A stretch of DNA of 46,224 nucleotides, taken from IMG/VR virus record IMGVR_UViG_3300047496_000116, positions 1-46,224 of that record; one strand, given 5' to 3'. The notes beneath the pieces were generated by a model. That model did not search any database and was not told the origin of the DNA. It was given only the letters and a program-made list of their open reading frames with translations. Positions within the stretch are counted from its first letter, which is position 1; the number at the start of each line of letters is the position of its first letter. The stretch is from a virus. Positions 30,882 through 39,617 of this stretch are shown one piece after another. A program made the position numbers and the translations under genes.

Positions 30882-33800
30882 TTAGTGGTTGTCGATACCC
30901 GGGGTAGGGTAGTCATCTTGCATATGCGGTAGCCTACCGCCGTAGTCCTTACGTATTTGTCTAAATTTAGCTTGTTGTCTTTCATTGCCTTCTGACTGGG
31001 TATGGCCCGGGCCAAAGATATGATAAAGGGCATCCCCGATATTAAGCTTTTGGCGGTGCTCTTCTTTGGTGTAGAACGGCGCCCGCTTCATTGAACCCGT
31101 ATATATATTCAGATTCTTCTTACCTTTAGCTAAGTCTAGCCCTGCGTACTCAACATTTTTAAGGGTGCCAACCCCAACACCCAAAGGAGCAGAGAACTTA
31201 GTCACTGCTAGCAGGCTAGCTAGCGCGTCAGAATAGCGCTCAAACTGACTCTTGTCGCCTTTATCGTTTATGTGGATAGCGGTCTTACCTATATCAGCCA
31301 CAGCCTTAAGCATGGCTGACTCCTGCCAGTTAAGCAGTGAATACTGCATATGGTCTGACACATCCACCCCTGTCTTCTTAAGGAGGTTGAATTGGTCTAG
31401 CGCTTTCTCTAGGCCGTAAAGATTTTTGGTGCCCATGATTTTGGCCAATGGCTCTTCTGACTGTTTAGGTATCACCGCGTAGCCACCAAGTAACACGGTG
31501 GCGGCTTGCAAAGCAGCAAATGAGCCAAAGGCTTCCTTCATCTTAGCTGAGTCACCAGACATCATATCTTTAGCTAGCTTCAGGTGATATTTGAGCACCA
31601 CATCTTTGTAACCCATGTAATTTTTAAAGACCTTACCCATAGGCAAGCGTTGAGCCATTGAGCGGTTCATACCAAAGCTACCGCCACCAGTAGCATCAAA
31701 CAAGCCACGAGAGGCAGCCGTCAAAAGTGGCAGCGCTTCATTGGCTGGTAACGTGCCATCCGCCAATCTGTCGATAGCTTCTAAGCCTTTATCTATTCCA
31801 CCGTAAATTTTGCGTGCTTCTTTCAGCATTGAAGCACCGCTGATGATTTCATTATTGAATCTATCAATCGGCACTTCAGGAATGAGGTGGTTTGACTCAT
31901 GGCCAGCTTGGTTGAGCGCATGTAGGTCAACACCCATAAGCTTACGCCACTTGGCTGATGTGGCCATCTTGGTATAAGCAGTAGCTATGTTGAGCGGCCC
32001 AGATACGGCGCTGCCAATCTGAATAGGGTGAAAGGAGCGCAAAGCGATAGCCTTTGGGTTATTACGGAAAATGCTTTGCGACAAGTGCCCATGCAACTGG
32101 TCGTACCAGCGCTCTTGTGATGTACTACCTTGTCCAGCGCGGCCATACTGCTCGGCGCTGTAGTCGGTCAAAGCACGCTCGTAAGCGGGGTCAATTACAC
32201 CACCGTGTTTTTGAAGAGTAGCTTTTATCAGTTTCTTTGAATCCATACGGTGGACCTTTTTAGTTGCCACGTATTGGCGCTGGTCTGGCGTCCAGCCTGG
32301 ATGAATAAGAGGGTCGAGTATTTCGTGCGGCTTCTCTGAGCGGAGCGCCTCTCTAGCCTCTTCGCCAAATTTACCTTCCATTTTCACACCAAGGCGCATA
32401 GTGTGCAGGTTCTCTAAGTCAATGTTGTTTTGTAGGTCATCATGGATAGTGTCGCCATGAGCTTCAGCGCCTTCTCTTATGCGCTCCAAATCAGCGTGCA
32501 TCTTCAAAGTATCAGCCAAAGCTTGTGGCGCATCATCGCCAAAAGTCTCCAAGGCACCTTTAAGGGTAATATTTTTGGACTTAGCAAGACTAGCTAAACC
32601 TCTCATCAACTGAGGTAGGCCGGGTATCGTGATTGGCGAATACCCGCCCTGGAAAACAACACCGCTCAATTTTTTCATAGCGTTATCGCCAAAACTCTCA
32701 GCAGCTTTAGTGTTATTGCTATTGATGATGTCCATAACTTCGGCCTGCGCCTTGGGCGTGTTGCCTTTGCTATTCTCTTCGTTTAGCCTATCGACAGACC
32801 GCTGTTGCTCTGGCGTCATGCTGCCTGACTGTGAATCCTCATACAAGGTGCCCATATTGCGGCGCCCCGTGAGCGAGTCTTTAGCCCTCTCTAGTCTAGC
32901 CGGACTGAGAATACCGCCCTTGGTAGGGTGGTCAACAATGGCACCAAGTCTGGCTTTACCCGGCTCTTCGTGTGGTGCAGCTACGTGTATGCGGCCACTG
33001 CCAGACCAACGGGCAGGGCGCGGCTCTGGGTTGGCTGTATCGAATGGCTTATCGTACTTGCCCTTGTCGCCCTTCTCTAGTAGCTCACCGGCATCAACCT
33101 TGGACCGTGCCACATGGGTATTCTTATCGACGGGCTCATCCAAGTCTTCCGGTGGTGGCTCTTTGCCCAGCTCTTTATAAAGATTATCGGCTTCGGGTGA
33201 ACCCTGTACAGGCGGATTAAAGTCGGCTGGCTTCATTGGCATATCGGAGGTGGGCGCCTGTGATTTGGCAGGCGCTACTTCATCCACACGGCTCTCAAGA
33301 GGCGCTTCAGTCTTCGGCGCTGGTGTCTCCTTAATGAGACTGACCTTTTTTTTTGATGCTTTGGACTTTGGTGGTTCAAGAGGTTGAGTCTCTTGCTTTG
33401 GAGCTTTGAAAACATCGAGCTTCTTCTTTGGCTTAGGTTGCGGTTCTGGCTTGGCTGATTGCTCCATATAAGATGGCTCACCAGCATTACGAATAGCATC
33501 AGCTCTCTGTATTTGCTCTGGTGTAGGCTCAGTCCAAGCGCCCGGCTTTGGCCCAGGTTGAGCAAAGTAAGACGGTCTATTCTCGTGATAATAGTCAACG
33601 CGCTCGGGCTCTTGGCCGGGCTTATCCATACCAATACGGCGCGGTCCAGTTTCCTGACCAGACCCTATCTCTCTAGTCGGCTTGATGATTCTGACATCTT
33701 CAGCGTCATGCACATCTTCACGCATTGGCGGCTCTTCCATCCTGCGAGCCTCAACAGACAATTCTCTTGATGATTCCGGCGCACGCGCATCTGTCCCTGG

Positions 33801-34835
33801 TTGACCAGTGGTAGCGGGTAGCTGCTTCTTAATAACAGCGGGTAACTGCTTCTTGGGAGGCAAGCCCTTGTCTATAGCTTGCTGCTCACCATGCCAGTAG
33901 TCATAACCAGGCATACCAGACTCTGGCATAGGCTTCTTAACATCGGATACTTTCTTCTTTTCACCCGGCTTGGTCATAGCAGCGCCAAGCAAGCCGCCTA
34001 CCTTGGCAGCAGTGCCAGCACCTTCCATCGGGTCTTTGCCCTGCGATATGTTAGAACCAGCATTATAAGCGGTGCTGATACCAGCGCCCGTAGCTGTACT
34101 ACCGGCTATCTTCGCTGCTACTTTGCTGACAAGATTTCTACCTACCGGGGACTCGGCTATCTTCGCCAATAGAGCTTTCTCTACAGCAGTGAAACCAAGG
34201 CCGGGGCCAGCAAGACTGCCACCTAATTCACCTAATGCCACAGAATGTGGATTGTCAGGAAAGGCGCTGTTAACCGACTCGCCCAGTGCTTCTGATGGCA
34301 ACTTGCCACCAGTGAAAGACTTATAGTCATGGCCAATAGCATCCCTAGTCTTATCGTCTAGAGGTAGTGCGCGACCAGCCAAGGCACCCAATGCTTCACC
34401 AGTCTGTAGCATACCAACACCCGCACCACCGGCGGCTGCCATGCCAGCATTCATAGGATTACTAGCCACTTCTTTGCCCGCATTGGCTTTATTTAGCACA
34501 TTGCCAATAGAGCGGAAGGCATCGCCCATGACAGGATTTTGATAGAGATTATTTCTAAAAGCAGACCACCCATTAGGCGGTTGAGATGCTTGCTCCATAG
34601 CCTGACCCATATTGCCACTTGGGGCTGGCGCCGCACCCATAGGCTTAGGCGTAAATTTATCAGGCGACGGTTTGGCGACGGATTTTGGGGTTGACTCTTG
34701 TGGTGGCGCAGGGTCAAATTTGGCGAAGTAATTTCCAGATTGTGCGGGCGCCACAGCGGCAGACGCTTGCGGCGCAACAGGGGCGCCCGCTGTTTCATCT
34801 GGCGCAGGGTCAAATTTGGCGAAGTAATTTCCCAT
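30882..34835 (-). CDS. Very large internal virion/ejection protein
   Basis: A 1317-residue protein, close in length to T7 gp16 though not visibly related. The motif GNYFAKFDPAP occurs twice (2-12 and 34-44). About 130-290 is Gly/Ala-rich with glycine-zipper-like hydrophobic helices (AAAGGAGVGMLQTGEALGAL, KVGGLLGAAM) that could enter a membrane. About 290-700 is Pro/Lys/Glu-rich and disordered. The C-terminal half is helical (LHALNQAGHESNHLIPEVPI). Size, membrane-active segment and position among structural genes suggest a protein ejected with the DNA. No lysozyme motif was seen. Confidence 0.65.
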   Translation of the reverse strand: MGNYFAKFDPAPDETAGAPVAPQASAAVAPAQSGNYFAKFDPAPPQESTPKSVAKPSPDKFTPKPMGAAPAPSGNMGQAMEQASQPPNGWSAFRNNLYQNPVMGDAFRSIGNVLNKANAGKEVASNPMNAGMAAAGGAGVGMLQTGEALGALAGRALPLDDKTRDAIGHDYKSFTGGKLPSEALGESVNSAFPDNPHSVALGELGGSLAGPGLGFTAVEKALLAKIAESPVGRNLVSKVAAKIAGSTATGAGISTAYNAGSNISQGKDPMEGAGTAAKVGGLLGAAMTKPGEKKKVSDVKKPMPESGMPGYDYWHGEQQAIDKGLPPKKQLPAVIKKQLPATTGQPGTDARAPESSRELSVEARRMEEPPMREDVHDAEDVRIIKPTREIGSGQETGPRRIGMDKPGQEPERVDYYHENRPSYFAQPGPKPGAWTEPTPEQIQRADAIRNAGEPSYMEQSAKPEPQPKPKKKLDVFKAPKQETQPLEPPKSKASKKKVSLIKETPAPKTEAPLESRVDEVAPAKSQAPTSDMPMKPADFNPPVQGSPEADNLYKELGKEPPPEDLDEPVDKNTHVARSKVDAGELLEKGDKGKYDKPFDTANPEPRPARWSGSGRIHVAAPHEEPGKARLGAIVDHPTKGGILSPARLERAKDSLTGRRNMGTLYEDSQSGSMTPEQQRSVDRLNEENSKGNTPKAQAEVMDIINSNNTKAAESFGDNAMKKLSGVVFQGGYSPITIPGLPQLMRGLASLAKSKNITLKGALETFGDDAPQALADTLKMHADLERIREGAEAHGDTIHDDLQNNIDLENLHTMRLGVKMEGKFGEEAREALRSEKPHEILDPLIHPGWTPDQRQYVATKKVHRMDSKKLIKATLQKHGGVIDPAYERALTDYSAEQYGRAGQGSTSQERWYDQLHGHLSQSIFRNNPKAIALRSFHPIQIGSAVSGPLNIATAYTKMATSAKWRKLMGVDLHALNQAGHESNHLIPEVPIDRFNNEIISGASMLKEARKIYGGIDKGLEAIDRLADGTLPANEALPLLTAASRGLFDATGGGSFGMNRSMAQRLPMGKVFKNYMGYKDVVLKYHLKLAKDMMSGDSAKMKEAFGSFAALQAATVLLGGYAVIPKQSEEPLAKIMGTKNLYGLEKALDQFNLLKKTGVDVSDHMQYSLLNWQESAMLKAVADIGKTAIHINDKGDKSQFERYSDALASLLAVTKFSAPLGVGVGTLKNVEYAGLDLAKGKKNLNIYTGSMKRAPFYTKEEHRQKLNIGDALYHIFGPGHTQSEGNERQQAKFRQIRKDYGGRLPHMQDDYPTPGIDNH
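34704..34832 (-). repeat. 33-base direct repeat pair in ejection protein gene
   Basis: Identical 33-base copies at 34704-34736 and 34800-34832, 96 bases apart (32 codons, in frame). They encode the duplicated GNYFAKFDPAP motif at the N-terminus. The perfect DNA identity suggests a recent duplication. Confidence 0.9.
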
Positions 34836-36347
34836 TTATTCCCCCGGGTCCCAGCCATACCAAGCAATAAATTGCTGTCTTAAGCCAGGAACCTTATTTT
34901 TATTCGCCCTATAGCTAGCCAAAGCATCAGGAGATGCAGCCCTAATCTTGAGTTTTGGAGCGTTGCCCTGTGGTGCATTTTGTTGTGGCGCGGACTGCTG
35001 CGTGCCACCTGGAGCTGCTGCTTGCTGTTGCCCTACTCCAGCACCAGCAGAAGGTGCTCCTGTTGGCATAGCACCTTGCGAGGGACGCATAGCATTCGCC
35101 ACATCTTGCTGTGTGGGGGCGCCCATCTGTGGCATGGTTGGCTTAATCGGCGGCGGTAATGGTGTATAGCCTACTGACTGACCGCTGGGTACCTGCTTCT
35201 CGGGTTCACCGCCCTGTCCGAACATATTTGGCTCTACTGCTGGCTGTGTTGTAGTGCCTTGATATTTCGGAACCAGTTCATTATTTTCAGGGTCTTTTAT
35301 AACCTCTGCCAGCTTGAGGCGCATATCTCTATTATCTTTCTCTTGGTCAGCAAGATTCTTTTGATACGCCTGCTGCTTCTCTTCGTAATATTTCATACCC
35401 TCAAAATCTAGCGTTTTATTCTGATACGCCATTGTGTGCGCATCAAGATAGCGTTTATCTTCATCAAGTACAGACTGGCGCTTTTCTGCCCTAGCGGCAG
35501 CCCCTTGCGCATCTTTGAATTTTTGACGCTCTAAGTCAAGATGTTGTCCACTTATACCAGCTTGCACTGTAGAAGCATCTGCGCCTTGTTTCCCGCTATA
35601 AGCGTTCATCATCTGGGCAACATTGCCCCAATAATGATTCTGAGCCTCTAATTTGCGCTGGTCTACCTTATCAGCATGTTCCATATTGGCTTTCGCCCAG
35701 TCTTGATGAAGCTGGGCGAATTGATGGACATCCTCCGGGGAGGCACCCGCATAACCGAAGCGCCTTGCAGTCTCGCCCATTTCTTTTAGCTCAGCAGCAT
35801 CTTGCTTGTCTTGGACTTGTTTCCCTAGATAAGCTTGCACTGATGCGTCTCTTAGCAACTTGGTGAACTGATGACTAGTGTGAAAACCGGAATGACCATG
35901 TTGATTCAAATTTTCAAAAATAGCAGCTTTGCCTGCTGCTTGTGGGTCTTTCTCTAACTGCTCATCTCTCATGCGTTTAGCTAATCTAATCTGACCAATA
36001 CGTTTCTGGTCTTCTGCCATCATCAGCTTGCCAGTATCTGATGCAGGGTCAAACATGCGCTGTGGGTCAGAAAAACCAGTTGGATTGGGTGCAACTGTAA
36101 AATCTGATTGAGGCTGGTACTGAGTCGGCATTCCCGCATCCCCGGGGCCTTTGGTGGGGTATATCTGGCTAACTTGCTGTTGAGGGAAACCTTGGCTATA
36201 AGCCTGTGGCGCAATCTGAGCATAGGTCGGCACTATTGGCGGCGGCGGCGGCACGAACCCCTTACCCTTAGCTGGGGGTGGCTTCACTTGTGTTATTTGT
36301 TTGGGAGATTGACTCCTGTTGTCATCAATCCCTATATCATCTGCCAT
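34836..36347 (-). CDS. Helical internal virion protein
   Basis: A 503-residue protein. The first 110 residues are Pro/Gln-rich (KPPPAKGKGFVPPPPPIVP). The middle (about 110-350) is charged and helical with coiled-coil character (RLAKRMRDEQLEKDPQAAGK, QQAYQKNLADQEKDNRDMRL). The C-terminal third is Gln/Pro/Ala-rich, with a final conserved-looking segment (GLRQQFIAWYGWDPGE). It lies directly upstream of the giant protein and likely belongs to the same ejected complex. No enzymatic motif. Confidence 0.6.
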   Translation of the reverse strand: MADDIGIDDNRSQSPKQITQVKPPPAKGKGFVPPPPPIVPTYAQIAPQAYSQGFPQQQVSQIYPTKGPGDAGMPTQYQPQSDFTVAPNPTGFSDPQRMFDPASDTGKLMMAEDQKRIGQIRLAKRMRDEQLEKDPQAAGKAAIFENLNQHGHSGFHTSHQFTKLLRDASVQAYLGKQVQDKQDAAELKEMGETARRFGYAGASPEDVHQFAQLHQDWAKANMEHADKVDQRKLEAQNHYWGNVAQMMNAYSGKQGADASTVQAGISGQHLDLERQKFKDAQGAAARAEKRQSVLDEDKRYLDAHTMAYQNKTLDFEGMKYYEEKQQAYQKNLADQEKDNRDMRLKLAEVIKDPENNELVPKYQGTTTQPAVEPNMFGQGGEPEKQVPSGQSVGYTPLPPPIKPTMPQMGAPTQQDVANAMRPSQGAMPTGAPSAGAGVGQQQAAAPGGTQQSAPQQNAPQGNAPKLKIRAASPDALASYRANKNKVPGLRQQFIAWYGWDPGE

Positions 36348-36355
36348 AGCAACCT

Positions 36356-37165
36356 CTAATTACTGAAGTAATTAATAGCACCAAGCAAGCCACTGCCCCC
36401 GCTATCACTAGTACCACCAAGTAAGCCACCAGCACTATGAAGCAACCCGCCAAAACCACCACCAAAAGGGCTGGCCGCATAGGCTTGTTCTTGTGTACCG
36501 TACTTTTGCAGATTGAAGTTATTTGGGCTGTTTTGCGTCAAGAAGTTAGCTTCATTGCTGTTTATGCCCTCATTGTACTGGTTGCCTGAAGTCATCGTGG
36601 CGATACCAGCCTGGTTGAACAAGTCAGCCTGATTCATATTGTACTGATTGGCTTGCTGTTGATTGACATTGCTTTGATTAGCCGACAATGCTGCTGGGTT
36701 TTGATAGAAGCTCTGTATGCCACCTAAGACATCTTGGTACTCTTGCTGATTGGCATCCAATGCTGTAGCGAAAGCCGACTGCTGACCTTGGCCGTAAATC
36801 TGACCAGCTTCAGCCGCCCCATAACTGCCGTAGTTTTGCCCCGAAGCCTGACCCGCCGACTGCGCCGCCGCTACTGCTGGCTGCACCTGATTCTGCATGT
36901 AATAGTTGCTCATCTGCTGTATCAGATTCTGGTCGAAGGGTCCACCCTTCCCGTTCGGTGAAGATGGGTTCCCTGTCCCGTCGTAGTTGTTCAGGTTCAA
37001 CCAGCTCGGCCCCAGTCCCATTTCCTGCTGGGCTTGGCTCACCACCTTCGGACCACTCAGGTTCGGCGTGAATGGTGCTTGCTGTGCCCCCGCGTAAGTC
37101 AACGCTGGCGGTGCCGCCGGGAAGTTCATCGGCTGGTAGCTGGGTGCTTTGGGGGCTGATTGCAT
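36356..37165 (-). CDS. Gln/Asn-rich virion protein
   Basis: A 269-residue protein very rich in Gln, Asn, Ala and Gly (NQSNVNQQQANQYNMNQADL). It ends with a glycine-rich hydrophobic stretch (FGGGFGGLLHSAGGLLGG) that could touch membranes. It is the first of three consecutive candidate ejection proteins. The first 356 bases overlap the end of the GNAT-like gene in another frame. The ribosome site is weak (GCAGGT), so coupling with the upstream gene is possible. Confidence 0.65.
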   Translation of the reverse strand: MQSAPKAPSYQPMNFPAAPPALTYAGAQQAPFTPNLSGPKVVSQAQQEMGLGPSWLNLNNYDGTGNPSSPNGKGGPFDQNLIQQMSNYYMQNQVQPAVAAAQSAGQASGQNYGSYGAAEAGQIYGQGQQSAFATALDANQQEYQDVLGGIQSFYQNPAALSANQSNVNQQQANQYNMNQADLFNQAGIATMTSGNQYNEGINSNEANFLTQNSPNNFNLQKYGTQEQAYAASPFGGGFGGLLHSAGGLLGGTSDSGGSGLLGAINYFSN

Positions 37166-37760
37166 TTGTAATTACCTGCGTCCCTGTGCTGAAATACTTT
37201 GGATTAAAAGTCTCCAACAAGAGAATATCGCAAGGAACCCCACCCCGCAAGCCATCCATCTTCGATATTCCATAGGGCTCAAAGCCTGCCTTGGCCAACA
37301 TGCGTATCGTTCGCATATTACCTTGTACTACTTTGGCCTTTAGTTTCTTGAGCCCAAGACCAGCATTACCAAAATCGCCAAATGCATATGCAATTATCTC
37401 ACCCATAGACTTGCCAATGCCAAGCGGGGTGTAATACTGCGCGTTAGCTATACCCTCAAGGTAGCCGCTACGACCAAATTCAATGTCAGTAATAGCGGCT
37501 AGTCCTATGAAGTTTTCCAGAGTACGTTGCTTGCCAGAGAAAGAGAAATAGACTTCGCCATTTTGTAGCTTACTTATGATGTGGTCTTCTAGCGTCCATT
37601 TTGCGCTAGCATCATCGAAGTAAAAACCAGGCACCATATTCTGCATCAATGGAAGATATTTTTTCACTTCTTGACGCAGTGCCGCCCACTTATAAGCAGC
37701 TACATCTGATGGTTCATTCTGGAGTCTATATCCACTTAGTCTGACAAGCTCGACACCCAT
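36810..37760 (-). CDS. GNAT-like protein with long overlapping C-terminal extension
   Basis: A 316-residue frame. Residues about 1-195 resemble a GNAT acyltransferase: a central strand with GLAAITDIEFG, the acetyl-CoA loop region YTPLGIGKSMGEIIAYAF, and KKLKAKVVQGNMRTIRMLAK with AGFEPYG near the end, a typical GNAT finish. It could acetylate a host or phage protein. Residues 198-316 are Glu/Gly/Pro-rich and lie over the start of the next gene in another frame. The fold ends almost exactly where that gene starts, so the extension may be an overprinted or readthrough tail. Confidence 0.65.
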   Translation of the reverse strand: MGVELVRLSGYRLQNEPSDVAAYKWAALRQEVKKYLPLMQNMVPGFYFDDASAKWTLEDHIISKLQNGEVYFSFSGKQRTLENFIGLAAITDIEFGRSGYLEGIANAQYYTPLGIGKSMGEIIAYAFGDFGNAGLGLKKLKAKVVQGNMRTIRMLAKAGFEPYGISKMDGLRGGVPCDILLLETFNPKYFSTGTQVITNAISPQSTQLPADELPGGTASVDLRGGTASTIHAEPEWSEGGEPSPAGNGTGAELVEPEQLRRDREPIFTEREGWTLRPESDTADEQLLHAESGAASSSGGAVGGSGFGAKLRQLWGG

Positions 37761-37762
37761 CT

Positions 37763-37966
37763 CTACGCTGTTGCCTCATGTGAATGAGCGGGAGGGATTA
37801 CCATCGTAACTGGTGCACCAAGAGAGGCACCGCGTTTGGCGGCATCGAGATAACGTCTCATGCCCTCACGTATCAAGTCTGAGCGCGTGCGGTGCTCAGC
37901 CGTTGCTACATAATCTATCTGCTCTAACATCGCTGGCGGGAAGGCCACGAGTACCTTTTTAGGCAT
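37763..37966 (-). CDS. CopG-type ribbon-helix-helix regulator
   Basis: I choose ATG 37966 (MPKKVLVAFPPAM), preceded by GGGAG at nine bases, giving 67 residues. The RHH layout is clear: strand KKVLVAFP, helix A PAMLEQIDYVATAEHR, and helix B TRSDLIREGMRRYLDAAKR. It should bind as a dimer to a short operator. A palindrome, TGTG-CGA-CACA, lies within its own promoter at 38009-38019, so self-repression is likely. The GNAT-like gene follows after two bases, so the two are co-expressed. Confidence 0.75.
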   Translation of the reverse strand: MPKKVLVAFPPAMLEQIDYVATAEHRTRSDLIREGMRRYLDAAKRGASLGAPVTMVIPPAHSHEATA

Positions 37967-37998
37967 ACTTTTTATCTCCCAAAGTGAATAACAACGGA

Positions 37999-38027
37999 AT
38001 AGTAACAGTGTGCGACACATATATCAA
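37999..38027 (-). promoter_or_regulatory. Candidate promoter with palindromic operator
   Basis: On the minus strand TTGATA (38027-38022), a 17-base spacer and TACTAT (38004-37999). The spacer contains TGTG-CGA-CACA (38009-38019), a perfect 4-bp inverted repeat suited to an RHH dimer. It lies 33 bases before the RHH gene start. Confidence 0.5.
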
Positions 38028-38060
38028 TCAATAGTTCCCAGATGGAAATCGACAAAGATT

Positions 38061-38690
38061 CTAATCTGCTTTTAGTAAATCCCCTGAGCAAGCATCCTCT
38101 GAGTTGCCAGCATCAGCTTCGGTGCAGCAAGTGGCACAAAATCTAACCTTGCCGGTCACGTCCCACATCCACTGATGCTTCTCAACTTTCATGCTAGGCT
38201 TATCGCCTTCTTTATTCAGCGCTGCTTTCACGTCAGGTATGCCGGTCATCTTTGATATCAGTGGCACATTGAGTTTGGCCCGCTTCTCTTGCCTTGGCAC
38301 AATTTCTGCTTCTACATCCTGGATGCCACCTATAGCCGCTAGACCCTGAAGTATCTCTACTTGCGCGTCTTCATCACCCTGCAAGAAAGCATCCATCTGC
38401 TCTTGTGATAGCTCTTCCACTCTGACCTTCACCTTATGCATGTCTTGAAGGAAGATGTTTAGCTTCATCTTGCCTTGGCCCGCGCCTTTCAATGCGGTCA
38501 TAGCGTAACCAGCCGCCACACAAATGGTGTTGGCCTTCTTGTTATCTAGCTGGTCAGCCCAAACATCGTTGATGACTTCCTCGAATAAATCAAGGTAGTT
38601 CTGGTACGTTTGCAGCGTCCTTCTCTTTGCCGATGGCGGCAAGTTCGGATTTTCTTCTTGCTGCTTCTTCTTGTTTGATACGCCTTTCAT
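38061..38690 (-). CDS. Hypothetical protein with C-terminal Cys cluster
   Basis: The start is unclear. I use ATG 38690, giving 209 residues; the frame is open to 38747, and the overlap with the upstream gene would be about 100 bases. The body is helical (QTYQNYLDLFEEVINDVWAD, MTALKGAGQGKMKLNIFLQD). The C-terminus has RFCATCCTEADAGN and a late Cys, suggesting a zinc site. No family recognised. It may be a regulator or packaging accessory. Confidence 0.55.
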   Translation of the reverse strand: MKGVSNKKKQQEENPNLPPSAKRRTLQTYQNYLDLFEEVINDVWADQLDNKKANTICVAAGYAMTALKGAGQGKMKLNIFLQDMHKVKVRVEELSQEQMDAFLQGDEDAQVEILQGLAAIGGIQDVEAEIVPRQEKRAKLNVPLISKMTGIPDVKAALNKEGDKPSMKVEKHQWMWDVTGKVRFCATCCTEADAGNSEDACSGDLLKAD

Positions 38691-38865
38691 CTTCTTCGTG
38701 AACCCTATAGCATTTTGCACATAACATGGCAGATTTGAATCTACCACCAGCTTGTCTCACTCGCACAACCTCTGGCGGTATAGTGCTACGCTCACAATGA
38801 TTACCACACGAATCGCAAATTTCCTCTTCTGAAAAGAAGGTTGGTTTTAACACTCCACCAGCCAT
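38590..38865 (-). CDS. Zinc-finger protein
   Basis: A 91-residue protein from ATG 38865, with AGGAG eight bases upstream. CDSCGNHCE (about 17-25) and CAKC (about 49-52) form a likely zinc site. The C-terminal third is a charged helix (HEEDERRIKQEEAARRKSEL). It sits in an early-type run of small genes. Function unknown; nucleic-acid binding is plausible. Confidence 0.65.
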   Translation of the reverse strand: MAGGVLKPTFFSEEEICDSCGNHCERSTIPPEVVRVRQAGGRFKSAMLCAKCYRVHEEDERRIKQEEAARRKSELAAIGKEKDAANVPELP

Positions 38866-38876
38866 TATTGATACTC

Positions 38877-39080
38877 CTATTTAATTGGAAGATACTGCCA
38901 GGCCCAGCCCGGTACAGTATCGGTAGCAGCACGTTCAAGAGTAGCTGATAACGGTTCTTGCACCGAAGCAACCAAAGCTTCATGCATACCCATGGCCGCT
39001 TTGATGTTTTTATATTTGTCTTTTACAATGATAGTGACTTCTTTGTCGCCCTCACTGACCGTTATTTGCATCTTTGCCAT
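38877..39080 (-). CDS. Hypothetical small protein
   Basis: A 67-residue protein. The N-terminal half is a likely beta hairpin (MQITVSEGDKEVTIIVKD), followed by a helix (AMGMHEALVASVQEPL). It starts within the end of the upstream gene (29-base overlap). No motif of known function. Confidence 0.55.
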   Translation of the reverse strand: MAKMQITVSEGDKEVTIIVKDKYKNIKAAMGMHEALVASVQEPLSATLERAATDTVPGWAWQYLPIK

Positions 39081-39390
39081 ACCTCGCTATAATCTCGTCG
39101 CTCAATCTGTCGCAGTCCCAAATAGTGTAATCATGGAAGTGAGCGCCCTTGATGGTATCACACACTTTAACGTGGTCCCTGCAATACTTGTGTGCTAAAG
39201 CAAGCTCCAAGCCAAGTCTATCCAGAGGCATAGTCTCTTCGGCTACAACTTCTGCATGTTTGCGCTCAATCAGCTCCTGTATGTTTGGCAGTTGAGCGGG
39301 TGGTAAGGTGCGGCCTTCGTAAGGCTGCGCCCAAGCACTAGTAATGCCGCTAGTCAGAAGGAATAGCCAGAGTATGATACCGTCTTTCAC
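39052..39390 (-). CDS. Small secreted-type protein
   Basis: I choose GTG 39390, which overlaps the previous stop (GTGA) and has GGGAG seven bases upstream, giving 112 residues. Residues 2-21 form a signal peptide (KDGIILWLFLLTSGITSAWA). The mature part is helical and has three Cys (YCRDHVKVCD, IWDCDR). It could act in the periplasm, for example in excluding other phages, but this is inference. It is in the early-type minus-strand run. Confidence 0.6.
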   Translation of the reverse strand: MKDGIILWLFLLTSGITSAWAQPYEGRTLPPAQLPNIQELIERKHAEVVAEETMPLDRLGLELALAHKYCRDHVKVCDTIKGAHFHDYTIWDCDRLSDEIIARYGKDANNGQ

Positions 39391-39617
39391 CACTTTCTCC
39401 CTATCTTGTGACGAATAATCCATACTTCAACCAAAGCATCAGCAGCTTCACAAGCAGCGCGGGCTGCCGACTGAGCATCACGACCAGGGCTGCAATTATA
39501 CAGGTTAGCCAATATCATCATGGCTGTCATCTGATTCATGTATGCTAAACCCATCGGTGGATTAACCGCTCGGTCATACTTAGGTGGTTCAAGCACTACA
39601 TCTTCTTTCTTAGCCAT
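39387..39617 (-). CDS. Hypothetical helical protein
   Basis: A 76-residue protein. The centre is one or two helices (MTAMMILANLYNCSPGRDAQ, ARAACEAADALVEVW). It overlaps the upstream gene by one base and the downstream by four. No recognised family. Confidence 0.6.
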   Translation of the reverse strand: MAKKEDVVLEPPKYDRAVNPPMGLAYMNQMTAMMILANLYNCSPGRDAQSAARAACEAADALVEVWIIRHKIGRKW

